From contig CAJFOS010000015.1 of the NCBI GenBank assembly GCA_904397865.1, positions 1-58,168 of the forward strand: a stretch of 58,168 nucleotides of DNA, given 5' to 3'. This document shows, in pieces, positions 16,756 through 24,469 of the stretch (within the stretch, counting starts at the first letter, position 1; each line of letters starts with the position of its first letter). The notes under the pieces were generated by a model. The model was not told the origin of the DNA. It did not search any database and worked only from the letters and a program-made list of their open reading frames with translations. A program made the position numbers and the translations under genes. Source of the DNA: Candidatus Allochristensenella caecavium. GTDB lineage: Bacteria > Bacillota > Clostridia > Christensenellales > QAND01.

Positions 16756-17781
16756 ATGCAGACCACGTTTTTAGACCAATGTGAACAGGCGCTGGCGCGC
16801 CATGCGCGCCTCTGGGTGTACACGCTGTTATCAGGCCCGCACCGGGGCGCCACATGCTTGGCGGCGCCGGAGCCTTTGCAGCAAGCAGATGCGGCGTTCA
16901 ATCCGTTTTTGACACAGCCGCGCCCCCAGCAGGGGGCTGTGTTGCTCGAAGACGGGCAGGGAGGCGCATGCTTTGTTCAATGTTTCGGCGTCCAGCCCCA
17001 ATTGGTGATTTGTGGGGCGGGGCATATCAGCCAGCCATTGTGCCAGGTCGCCAAACTGCTGGATTTTGCCGTCACCGTGATTGATGACCGGGCGGAATTT
17101 GCCAACCGAGCGCGGTTTGCCCAGGCGGATACGGTCCTTGCCATGCCGTTTGCGCAGGCGTTTGCGCAGATGCGCCTGCATTTACATACCTATTGCGTGA
17201 TTGTAACGCGCGGACATTTGCAGGATGAAGCCTGCTTGGAACTGGCGCTGGCGCAGCCGCTGGCCTATGTCGGCATGATTGGCAGCCGTACCAAGGTGGC
17301 GCGTTGTATGGAACAGATGCGCCGCAAGGGGTGGGCAGATGAAACGCTGGCCCGGGTGTACGCCCCGATTGGATTGATGCTGGGCGGGCAGACGCCGGCG
17401 GAAATTGCGGTGGACATTGCCGCGCAGCTGGTCAAGGTGCGCAATGAACAGCCGCGCCCCCAGCCATGGGACGCCGCGCTGGCGGACATGGTGCGGCATA
17501 CGACAGGGCCGCTGGTGTTGGCGACGATTGTGGATAAGCAGGGAAGCGGCCCGCGTCAGGCCGGGGCCCGGATGCTCATCGGTGCGCAGGGGCGGCTGTA
17601 CGGCACTGTGGGCGGCGGCGCCGTGGAACAGGCGGTTCTCGCAGATGCGCAGGCGCTTTTGAATTTGCAAGCCAACACGGATATAAAAACCTATGACCTT
17701 TCCGCCGCAGATGCCAGCGCGCTGGGGATGGTATGCGGCGGACAGACGACGGTGTGGCTGGAACGGATACAGCGGAGTTGA
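16756..17781 (+). CDS. XdhC/CoxI-family Mo-cofactor insertion/sulfuration protein, domains permuted
   Basis: A 341-residue protein with both parts of the XdhC family in reversed order. A Rossmann domain comes first (LVICGAGHISQPLCQVAKLL near residue 85; YVGMIGSRTKV; APIGLMLGGQTPAEIAVDIA). A CoxI-type segment comes last (PLVLATIVDKQGSGPRQAGA ... GTVGGGAVEQ ... GMVCGGQTTVWLE), although in canonical XdhC that segment is N-terminal. XdhC-type proteins bind and sulfurate the Mo cofactor for hydroxylases. ATG 16756 follows AAGGAGGG. Tightly linked to yqeB and the moeA-like gene. Confidence 0.9.
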   Translation: MQTTFLDQCEQALARHARLWVYTLLSGPHRGATCLAAPEPLQQADAAFNPFLTQPRPQQGAVLLEDGQGGACFVQCFGVQPQLVICGAGHISQPLCQVAKLLDFAVTVIDDRAEFANRARFAQADTVLAMPFAQAFAQMRLHLHTYCVIVTRGHLQDEACLELALAQPLAYVGMIGSRTKVARCMEQMRRKGWADETLARVYAPIGLMLGGQTPAEIAVDIAAQLVKVRNEQPRPQPWDAALADMVRHTTGPLVLATIVDKQGSGPRQAGARMLIGAQGRLYGTVGGGAVEQAVLADAQALLNLQANTDIKTYDLSAADASALGMVCGGQTTVWLERIQRS

Positions 17782-17800
17782 ACCAAAGGAGGCAGTGCAG

Positions 17801-18835
17801 TTGAAACAAATTCCAACGACGCAGGCAGTCGGGCATGTGCTGTGCCATGACATCACGCGCATTGTCAAGGACGAATGCAAGGGCGTGGCTTTTGCCAAGG
17901 GGCATATCGTGCGCCAGGAGGACATTCCGGCGCTGTTGGCCCTGGGCAAGGACCATCTGTATGTTTGGGAAAAGCAGCCGGGCATGCTGCATGAAAACGA
18001 AGCGGCTGAACGGCTGTATGCGCTGTGTGCAGGCGCCCATGTCGCGCCGACAGGCATCAAGGAAGGAAAGATTTCCTGTATCGCACAGACGGATGGCGTG
18101 CTGATGATTGACGTTGAAAAGCTGCACGCTATCAACGCCATTGGAGAAATCATCATCGCCACCCAACACAGCGGGTTTATGGTCAAAAAAGGGGAACAGC
18201 TCGCGGCGATGCGCGTGATTCCGCTGGTCATCGATGCAAAAAAAATCGAGCGTGCGGAAGCAATCGCGCAGGGGCAGCCGCTGCTGTCCGTACATCCCGT
18301 TCATGCCAAACGCGCCGCTGTTATCACCACCGGCAACGAGGTGTATCATGGGCGCATCCAGGATACATTTACACCCGTTATTATGGAAAAACTGGCAGAA
18401 TATGGAACTGTGGTACAGGAGCACCATATCTTGCCGGATGACCGTGCGCGGATTACGGCCGCCATTGAAAAAAGCATGGAAAACGGGGCAGAATTGGTGC
18501 TCTGCACCGGCGGAATGAGTGTCGACCCGGACGACGTTACGCCTTCCGCCATCCGCGATACAGGGGCGGAACTGGTCACGTATGGCGCACCGGTGCTGCC
18601 GGGGGCGATGTTCTTGCTTGCCTATGCCAAGCATAACGGGCGTACAGTGCCGTTGCTGGGCCTGCCAGGGTGTGTGATGTATGCCCGGCGTACAGTGTTT
18701 GACCTCATGCTGCCGCGCGTGCTGGCGGATGTGCCGATTTCCCAGGCGGATATCGCTGGCATGGGGCACGGCGGGCTATGCCTGGATTGTCCGGATTGTA
18801 CATTCCCGCACTGCGGATTTGGAAAGGGGCGGTAA
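17801..18835 (+). CDS. MoeA/MogA-like molybdopterin-binding protein
   Basis: A 344-residue protein with the MoCF-biosynthesis fold (AVITTGNEVYHGRI; LVLCTGGMSVDPDDVTPSAI; VPLLGLPGCVMYARRTVFDL). It resembles the catalytic part of MoeA without its full N-terminal lobes. It ends in a Cys cluster, C-x2-C-x2-C-x4-C followed by GFGKGR, which may bind metal. Start is TTG 17801, eight bases after GGAGG; the longer frame begins inside xdhC. In this operon it probably handles the hydroxylase cofactor. The mocA-like gene follows at 2 bp. Confidence 0.9.
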   Translation: MKQIPTTQAVGHVLCHDITRIVKDECKGVAFAKGHIVRQEDIPALLALGKDHLYVWEKQPGMLHENEAAERLYALCAGAHVAPTGIKEGKISCIAQTDGVLMIDVEKLHAINAIGEIIIATQHSGFMVKKGEQLAAMRVIPLVIDAKKIERAEAIAQGQPLLSVHPVHAKRAAVITTGNEVYHGRIQDTFTPVIMEKLAEYGTVVQEHHILPDDRARITAAIEKSMENGAELVLCTGGMSVDPDDVTPSAIRDTGAELVTYGAPVLPGAMFLLAYAKHNGRTVPLLGLPGCVMYARRTVFDLMLPRVLADVPISQADIAGMGHGGLCLDCPDCTFPHCGFGKGR

Positions 18836-18836
18836 G

Positions 18837-19409
18837 ATGGCATTACAGATTGGGGTCGTCGTGCTGGCGGCCGGATTATCCCGTCGGATGGGGCAGAATA
18901 AGCTGCTGATGGATGTACAGGGTGAACCGATGATTGTGCGTACCATCCAGGCGGCCAGGCGCGCACACTTTACCGAATTGATTGCCGTATGCTCGGACGC
19001 CCGTGTCGCGCAGCTGGTGGAGGATTGCGGCGTGGGGGTCCTTCCCAATGACGAGCCTGAAAAAGGACAGAGTGAATCCGTGCGCCGCGGCACGATTCAT
19101 TTGAAGAACATGGACGGCATCCTTTTTTTGCCCGGTGACCAGCCGCTGATTCGTACGGAGACGCTGACGGGCATGGGTCGCCTGTTCTGCAAGGAGCCGC
19201 AGCACATCGTTTGTGCCAGCCTGCACGGCAAGCGCATGAGCCCGAACATCATTCCCCGACGGCTGTATGAAGAAATCTGCCGCTTGCGCGGCGATATCGG
19301 CGGCCGCCAGTTGTTCTTGCGGCACGGGGCGGAAATTCTCAATTATCCCGTCACCGACGCACGTGAAATGCTGGACGTGGATACCATGGAAGATTATTGG
19401 AAAATTTAA
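18837..19409 (+). CDS. mocA: MocA-like molybdenum cofactor cytidylyltransferase (YgfJ type)
   Basis: A 190-residue nucleotidyltransferase of the MobA/MocA family. The signature LAAGLSRRMGQNKLL lies near residue 10, then NDEPEKGQSESVRRG, FLPGDQPLIRTETL and DIGGRQLFLRH. MocA makes molybdopterin cytosine dinucleotide, the cofactor form of most bacterial Mo hydroxylases; YgfJ homologues sit in SDMH operons. The start is one base after the previous stop. A terminator closes the operon. Confidence 0.92.
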   Translation: MALQIGVVVLAAGLSRRMGQNKLLMDVQGEPMIVRTIQAARRAHFTELIAVCSDARVAQLVEDCGVGVLPNDEPEKGQSESVRRGTIHLKNMDGILFLPGDQPLIRTETLTGMGRLFCKEPQHIVCASLHGKRMSPNIIPRRLYEEICRLRGDIGGRQLFLRHGAEILNYPVTDAREMLDVDTMEDYWKI

Positions 19410-19424
19410 ATGAATCGTCCCCAT

Positions 19425-19454
19425 ACGGCGCCGGAAAGGGCGCCGTTTTATTTT
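19425..19454 (+). terminator. terminator of the SDMH accessory operon
   Basis: ACGGCGCC pairs with GGCGCCGT around a 6-nt loop, followed by TTTATTTT. It separates the accessory genes from the structural subunits. Confidence 0.8.
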
Positions 19455-19476
19455 GGCGCAATCCAGGCCTTTCCGG

Positions 19477-19505
19477 TGGACAAAACACAGGGAGGTTGCT
19501 AGAAT
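19477..19505 (+). promoter_or_regulatory. promoter of the xanthine-dehydrogenase-type operon
   Basis: TGGACA (19477-19482), 17 bp, TAGAAT (19500-19505) preceded by TGC, an extended -10. The transcript would have a leader of about 60 nt before xdhA. Confidence 0.7.
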
Positions 19506-19571
19506 AAAGCCAAATGGTTCTATGCGCGCCTGCACGTTTGGCAGGCGCTGGAAAAGGGGAGGGGCGAACGA

Positions 19572-21881
19572 ATGATTCGACAACCCATCGATAAAATTGA
19601 CGGCATGGCTGCCGTGATGGGCAAGCCCATGTATGTGGATGATTTAAAGCCGGAACACTGCCTGTTTGTCAAAGTGCTGCGCAGCCCGCATGCCTATGCG
19701 GAAGTTCTGCATATCAATGCCGAAAAGGCGTTGGCGCTGCCGGGTGTGGCATGCGTGCTGACGCATGAGGATGTGCCACAAAAGCCGATGACCTTTGCGG
19801 CGGAAGCATCGCCGGAAGGTTCGCCGCATGACCGGACAGTACTGGAGCGCATCGTGCGTTTTGTGGACGAACCGGTGGCGGTGGTGGCGGCGGAAACCGA
19901 AGCGATTGCCGAACAGGCGCTCGGGTTGATTGATGTAACCTATCGGGTGATGGAACCCAATTTGGATTTTGAAACCGCGATTGACAATGGCAATCCCATC
20001 TACACCAAGGAACAGGTGTTTAACCATTGGGATGTATGGGATAACGGCAATGACTTCGCCATCAACCGCTGCGCGCGCAAACACCGCACCTTTGGCGATA
20101 TTCAAAAAACACTGGCTGAGTGTGACATTGTCATGGAAGGGACGTTCCGTGCCCCTGCGCAGGCGCACGCCATGATGGAAACCCACCGTGCCTTTTGCTA
20201 CAAAGACATGCGCGGCAAGCTGGTGATTTACAGTTCCGCGCAATCGATTTTCCATGTCCAGCGGCTGGTGACCGAAGGGTTGGGCCTGCCGCCCAATTCC
20301 GTACGCGTCATCAAACCCAAGGTCGGCGGCGCCTTTGGCGGGAAAAACAGCATTTTCATCGAGCCGCTGGTGGCGCTTGTCACGCATAAAACGGGACGCC
20401 CGGCGGTTCTAAACCTGACGCGGCAGGAGTGTTTTACGTCCACCAATACCCGCCATGCGTTCCGCTGCACGGTCAAACTCGGCGCGGACAGGGAAGGGGT
20501 TATCAAAGGCATCGATGTGGATATGCTGACCAATGCTGGTGCGCATGGGGAACACAGCTTTGATGTTTTGCAGGTGGCCTGCAACAATACCCTGCCCATT
20601 TACGGCAAGGTCGAGGCGCTTCATTTCTGGGGGCAGGCGGCTTACACCAATACCGTTCCTGCCGGCGCATTTCGCGGTTTTGGCGGCCCGCAAAGCACAT
20701 TTTCCATTGAAGGGGCGGTCAGCGATTTAGCCTATCATCTGAAGATGGACCCATGCGAGCTGCGGCTGAAGAATATCATTCACGAAAATGAAAAACATCC
20801 CTTCGTCGCGGGCGAGGTGATACGCAGCTGTTCGTTGGACCGGATGATTCTGCGCGGAAAGGAAATGATTGGCTGGGATGCTAAATATCCCTGCAGGCGG
20901 GTGGATGACCATACCATTCGCGCCGTTGGGATGAGCATCGCCATGCACGGCTCGGGCATCTGGGGGCTGGATAGCGTCAATGCAACGGTCAATTTCAATT
21001 ACGACGGCTGTTTCACCCTGTTTGTCGGGGCGTGTGATTTGGGCACAGGCGGCGATACGGTGCTGTTGCAAATTGCATCCGAAACGCTGGGCGTGCCGGT
21101 GGAACGCATCAATATCGTTGTTTCGGATTCGGATGTAACGCCATACGATAAGGGCGCGTATGCCTCCTCCACCACCTACGTCACGGGTAACGCGGTCAAA
21201 ATTGCGTGTGAGGATGTACGGAAAAAGATGTTTGAAGCAGCGGCAAAGCTGTATGAGCGTCCTGCGGAGGACTTTGCCATTGACGCGGATTTCGTCCGCA
21301 CCAAGGACGGCGCGCTGCAGATTCCAATTTTAACATTTGCCGAAACCATCTGCCGGTTTATCGGCGTCACGCAGCTGGTCGGCGTGGGCGGTTGGAAATG
21401 CCCGGTTTCGCCGCCGCCGTATGCAGCGGGGTTTGTGGAGCTGGATGTCGATACGCAGACCGGGGCCATTAAGCTGTTGGATTATGTTGAACTGGTGGAT
21501 TGCGGCACAGTCATCAACCCCAAACTGGCCCGCATTCAGGCCGAGGGCGGCGTTGCGCAGGGCATTGGCTACACGCTCTATGAAGATGTGCATTACAACC
21601 AGAAGGGCAAAATGCTTACCGACAGCCTGATTCAATACCGCATTCCTACGGAAATGGATTTGCCGCGTATTCAGACGGAATTCATTGAAAGCTATGAACC
21701 TTCCGGCCCCTATGGCGCCAAGTCCATGGGTGAAGTGGTGTTTCATACGCCGGCGGCGGCCATTCGGGAGGCGGTGTTGCATGCCACGGGCGTGCATATT
21801 AATACGCTGCCAATCACGCCGGAAAAGGTGCTGATGGGCATTTTGGAAAATGAAAGCAAAGGGGGGGAACTGCCATGCTGA
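19572..21881 (+). CDS. xdhA: xanthine dehydrogenase-family molybdenum-binding subunit
   Basis: A 769-residue large subunit of a molybdenum hydroxylase. Motifs are KPKVGGAFGGK, VPAGAFRGFGGPQ, the product or cofactor loop VGACDLGTGGDT, and the active-site stretch GPYGAKSMGE with the catalytic base Glu721. Enzymes of this family hydroxylate purines or other N-heterocycles using water as oxygen donor. The adjoining yqeB/yqeC/yedF genes suggest the selenium-dependent form, which carries Se at the Mo site and is not a selenoprotein; no in-frame TGA occurs. The substrate, xanthine or another, cannot be read. GGGGAGGGG precedes the ATG. Confidence 0.95.
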   Translation: MIRQPIDKIDGMAAVMGKPMYVDDLKPEHCLFVKVLRSPHAYAEVLHINAEKALALPGVACVLTHEDVPQKPMTFAAEASPEGSPHDRTVLERIVRFVDEPVAVVAAETEAIAEQALGLIDVTYRVMEPNLDFETAIDNGNPIYTKEQVFNHWDVWDNGNDFAINRCARKHRTFGDIQKTLAECDIVMEGTFRAPAQAHAMMETHRAFCYKDMRGKLVIYSSAQSIFHVQRLVTEGLGLPPNSVRVIKPKVGGAFGGKNSIFIEPLVALVTHKTGRPAVLNLTRQECFTSTNTRHAFRCTVKLGADREGVIKGIDVDMLTNAGAHGEHSFDVLQVACNNTLPIYGKVEALHFWGQAAYTNTVPAGAFRGFGGPQSTFSIEGAVSDLAYHLKMDPCELRLKNIIHENEKHPFVAGEVIRSCSLDRMILRGKEMIGWDAKYPCRRVDDHTIRAVGMSIAMHGSGIWGLDSVNATVNFNYDGCFTLFVGACDLGTGGDTVLLQIASETLGVPVERINIVVSDSDVTPYDKGAYASSTTYVTGNAVKIACEDVRKKMFEAAAKLYERPAEDFAIDADFVRTKDGALQIPILTFAETICRFIGVTQLVGVGGWKCPVSPPPYAAGFVELDVDTQTGAIKLLDYVELVDCGTVINPKLARIQAEGGVAQGIGYTLYEDVHYNQKGKMLTDSLIQYRIPTEMDLPRIQTEFIESYEPSGPYGAKSMGEVVFHTPAAAIREAVLHATGVHINTLPITPEKVLMGILENESKGGELPC

Positions 21882-22651
21882 AGCTGGAATCATTCATCCA
21901 GCCCCGGGATATAAACGAAGCGTACGCGCTTTTGCAACAGCGGGCGGACAACCTGCTTTTGGCCGGATGTACGTTGAGCAAGATGGGGCATAAACAAGGC
22001 CACACGGGGATTGACCTTTCGCTCTTGGGTCTGGATGGCATTGAACAACAGGCGGATGGCGTACATATTGGCGCAATGGTCAATCTGCGTGCCCTGGAAG
22101 CGTATCCGGCATTGGCTCGGCCGCCGTATGCTATTTTGGCGCAGTCCGTCGCGCATTTTGGTACCCAGCTCAAGCAGGCGATTACCGTGGGCGGTACGGT
22201 AGCGGCCAAGTTTGGCCCATCGGATTTGCTGACGGCCTTGCTGGCGCTGGATGCGCAAGTCGTCTGCTATCAAGCGGGCCGGCAGTCGCTGTCCGCTTAC
22301 CTGGGCCAGGCACAGCCGCGCGACATCATTACGGAAATTGTACTTCCCCCCTCCACGGGCCGGGCGGCCCTGCAGCAGGTGCGCAATGAATATGCCGATT
22401 TTGCCGTGCTCAACACAGCCGTATGCCGGGATGAACGCGGCTGGCGCGTGGCTGTGGGCGGTCGCCCAGGCGTAGCTGCGCTGTGCAGGCAGGCGATGCA
22501 GGCCCTCGCACAGGGGGCAAGCGCACAGGAAGCGGCCGCCAGCGCGGCGGCGGAATTGACGTTCGGCAGCAATATGCGCGCCAGCGCGGCGTATCGAAAG
22601 ACGATATGTCCTGTGTTGGTTCGGCGTGCGATTGAGGAGGTGCAGGCATGA
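21875..22651 (+). CDS. xdhB: xanthine dehydrogenase-family FAD-binding subunit
   Basis: A 258-residue subunit of the CoxM/XdhB type. The FAD loop LLLAGCTLSKMGHKQG lies near residue 30, followed by LSLLGLDGI, GGTVAAKFGPSDLLTALLAL and a C-terminal CO-dehydrogenase-flavoprotein domain. It passes electrons from the Fe-S subunit to FAD and an acceptor. It overlaps the Mo-subunit gene by 7 bp and the Fe-S gene by 4 bp, giving the order Mo-FAD-FeS known from xdhABC. Confidence 0.94.
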   Translation: MLKLESFIQPRDINEAYALLQQRADNLLLAGCTLSKMGHKQGHTGIDLSLLGLDGIEQQADGVHIGAMVNLRALEAYPALARPPYAILAQSVAHFGTQLKQAITVGGTVAAKFGPSDLLTALLALDAQVVCYQAGRQSLSAYLGQAQPRDIITEIVLPPSTGRAALQQVRNEYADFAVLNTAVCRDERGWRVAVGGRPGVAALCRQAMQALAQGASAQEAAASAAAELTFGSNMRASAAYRKTICPVLVRRAIEEVQA

Positions 22652-23103
22652 TTGTTCATCTGTTTGTCAACGACAGGCCGTATACATGGGAAGTCGGTCC
22701 GGATGAGATGCTGGCGCATACGCTGCGCAATCATGGATTCACCAGCGTCAAGACGGGATGTGATATGGCTTCGTGCGGCGTGTGCACGGTGTGGGTGGAA
22801 GGTAAGCCCACGCTGTCATGTTCGGTTTTGTCCGCGCGCATGGAGGGCAAACACATCACCACAATTGAAGGTGTGGCGGAAGAAGCGGAGGCCTTTGGCC
22901 GGTTTTTGGTCGGCGAAGGGGTGGACCAGTGCGGTTACTGTTCGCCGGGGTTTGTGCTGCTGGTGCTGGCGATGAAACGCGAATTGCACAATCCTACGCG
23001 CGAACAGGTCAAACAATATCTCAACGGCAACCTGTGCCGTTGTTCAGGCTACCAGGGCAAGCTTCGCGCGATTGAAAAATTTATGCACATCAAGGACGCA
23101 TGA
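22648..23103 (+). CDS. xdhC: xanthine dehydrogenase-family 2x[2Fe-2S] subunit
   Basis: A 151-residue iron-sulfur subunit. The N-terminal plant-ferredoxin cluster uses Cys38, Cys43, Cys46 and Cys58 (GCDMASCGVC). The C-terminal helical cluster uses Cys95, Cys98, Cys130 and Cys132 (QCGYCSPGF; NLCRCSGYQ). It relays electrons between the Mo and FAD subunits. It ends the operon, just before a strong terminator. The name follows the E. coli subunit order; it is unrelated to the XdhC chaperone at 16756. Confidence 0.95.
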   Translation: MIVHLFVNDRPYTWEVGPDEMLAHTLRNHGFTSVKTGCDMASCGVCTVWVEGKPTLSCSVLSARMEGKHITTIEGVAEEAEAFGRFLVGEGVDQCGYCSPGFVLLVLAMKRELHNPTREQVKQYLNGNLCRCSGYQGKLRAIEKFMHIKDA

Positions 23104-23104
23104 G

Positions 23105-23132
23105 ACGAAAAGCCCCGTGAGGGGCTTTTTTT
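23105..23132 (+). terminator. terminator of the xdh operon
   Basis: AAAAGCCCC, a GTGA loop and GGGGCTTTTTTT form a compact intrinsic terminator two bases after the Fe-S subunit stop. Confidence 0.92.
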
Positions 23133-23183
23133 GTAACGATGCGCGTATGCTATAGGCAGGAGAAACAAAGGGGGTTATCACAG

Positions 23184-23810
23184 ATGAAAGTCATCGCATT
23201 CAACGGAAGCCCGCATGAGAAGGGAAGCACGTATGCCGCGCTGTCCCTGGTTACAGCGGAATTGGAAAAGCAGGGGATTGAAACGGAAATCATCCACGTT
23301 GGCACCAAGACATACCACGGCTGCACCGGCTGTGGCGCCTGTGCGCAGACGGGACGCTGCATCTTTACGGATGATTTGGTCAACGAATGCATTGGGAAAC
23401 TGGAACAGGCCGATGGCCTGCTGCTGGGCTCGCCTGTGCACTACGCGGGCGTAGCCGGGTCAATGAAAGCGTTTTTGGACCGCGTTTTTTATTGCTATGC
23501 CGGCAAAAAAATGCATTTCAAAGTTGGCGCTGTGGTCACGGCGCTGCGCCGTGCAGGCGGTGTAGATACCTTTCATCAGCTTAATAACTATTTAAATTTG
23601 GCCAACATGCTGATTGTACCAAACCATTATTGGAATGTCGCTTACGGAACCAATGGGGAGGAAGTCCGCCAGGACGCCGAAGGCGTGCAAATTATGCAGA
23701 TGCTGGGGCGCAAAATGGCATGGTTGCTGCAAACCGTTGCCCTGGGCAAGCAGACGCTTCCACCTCCGGAAGCGCCAGCACGGATACATACCAACTTCAT
23801 CCGGCCATAA
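23184..23810 (+). CDS. NADPH-dependent FMN reductase / iron-sulfur flavoprotein-like
   Basis: A 208-residue flavodoxin-fold protein starting MKVIAFNGSPHEKGST, the FMN-phosphate loop of the family. GCTGCGACAQTGRC (about residues 47-60) is the compact Cys motif of iron-sulfur flavoproteins, and LLGSPVHYAGVAGSMKAFLDR is the flavin-binding second loop. It probably transfers electrons to or from small redox partners. ATG 23184 is used because GGGGGTT precedes it and the first motif begins directly; a longer frame starts at 23139. Proximity to the xdh operon may be chance, since a terminator lies between. Confidence 0.9.
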   Translation: MKVIAFNGSPHEKGSTYAALSLVTAELEKQGIETEIIHVGTKTYHGCTGCGACAQTGRCIFTDDLVNECIGKLEQADGLLLGSPVHYAGVAGSMKAFLDRVFYCYAGKKMHFKVGAVVTALRRAGGVDTFHQLNNYLNLANMLIVPNHYWNVAYGTNGEEVRQDAEGVQIMQMLGRKMAWLLQTVALGKQTLPPPEAPARIHTNFIRP

Positions 23811-23826
23811 ATCCTGAATAAAAGGA

Positions 23827-23857
23827 AAAGAACGCAGAACAATGCGTTCTTTTTTTA
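23827..23857 (+). terminator. intrinsic terminator
   Basis: AAGAACGCA and TGCGTTCTT pair around a 6-nt loop, with a T7 tract after it. It ends the flavoprotein gene. Confidence 0.9.
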
Positions 23858-23940
23858 TGAGAAAATACATAAATTAAATGTAAAATGACACAATATATTC
23901 ACTTTTTTGATGGAAAATCAAACCAAAAGTCAAATTTTAG

Positions 23941-23968
23941 TTGACGAGAAGAAGGCATATTATATAAT
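23941..23968 (+). promoter_or_regulatory. promoter-like sequence antisense to the XRE gene
   Basis: TTGACG (23941-23946), 16 bp, TATAAT (23963-23968). It points rightward into the 3' end of the minus-strand XRE gene at 23996 and precedes no plus-strand gene start. The only ORF behind it is a 17-codon frame without a ribosome binding site. Confidence 0.5.
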
Positions 23969-23995
23969 GGATACATGACAGGAAAATGGGCCCAT

Positions 23996-24292
23996 TTAGG
24001 ATACGCTTTGTTCATGCGTATGCCGTAAATGGTGGATGAGCGCGCGCACAAGACAAACATCTTCGTCCGACAGGCCGGAGATATCGATGCAAGCGTGCCG
24101 TTCGGTGTCCAGCAAAAAATCGGTGGAAACACCAAAAATATGTGATAATTCAATGATGCATTGCGTCGAAGGCACACTGATGCCCATTTCCCATGCGTTC
24201 ACGCTTGACCGTGTGATGTTGAGATGGCGGGCAAGCTCAGCCTGAGTCAGGTGGTGCGCCTCGCGCAGGGATTTAATTCTGTCCGCTATCAT
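23996..24292 (-). CDS. XRE-family helix-turn-helix repressor-like protein
   Basis: A 98-residue protein with a clear XRE domain at residues 1-60 (IADRIKSLREAHHLTQAELARHLNITRSSVNAWEMG ... PSTQCIIELSHIFGVSTDFLL). A tail of about 35 residues follows. The start at 24292 has AGAGGTG six bases upstream; a frame from 24340 lacks a site. It diverges from the surface-protein gene and ends close to an antisense promoter, so it is a candidate regulator of that gene. Confidence 0.9.
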   Translation of the reverse strand: MIADRIKSLREAHHLTQAELARHLNITRSSVNAWEMGISVPSTQCIIELSHIFGVSTDFLLDTERHACIDISGLSDEDVCLVRALIHHLRHTHEQSVS

Positions 24293-24362
24293 CTCATTCA
24301 CCTCTTGCAATAAAGGGTATCGGGATTCCATGAATATCACATTATCAAAAAGATGTTTTGAA

Positions 24363-24391
24363 TTGACATTTCACCGTGATTTTGCTATCCT
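24363..24391 (+). promoter_or_regulatory. strong promoter of the surface-protein gene
   Basis: TTGACA (24363-24368), exactly 17 bp, TATCCT (24386-24391) with an upstream TGC, an extended -10. It lies 79 bp before the start codon, leaving a leader of about 72 nt. Confidence 0.8.
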
Positions 24392-24469
24392 TGACTGTAA
24401 GAAAGGCTATGTGCGTTTACCCATGGGCAGGGGGGCACGTCGCTATAAAAAAGAAGGGGGAACAAAAGA

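Noticed and set aside
17576-18769. 397-residue minus-strand frame
   Set aside because: Antisense to the MoeA-like gene and xdhC; composition rich in His, Arg and Gln as typical of shadow frames.
19572-23103. Possible selenocysteine codon in the hydroxylase
   Set aside because: No in-frame TGA occurs inside the three subunits; selenium in these enzymes is a non-protein ligand.
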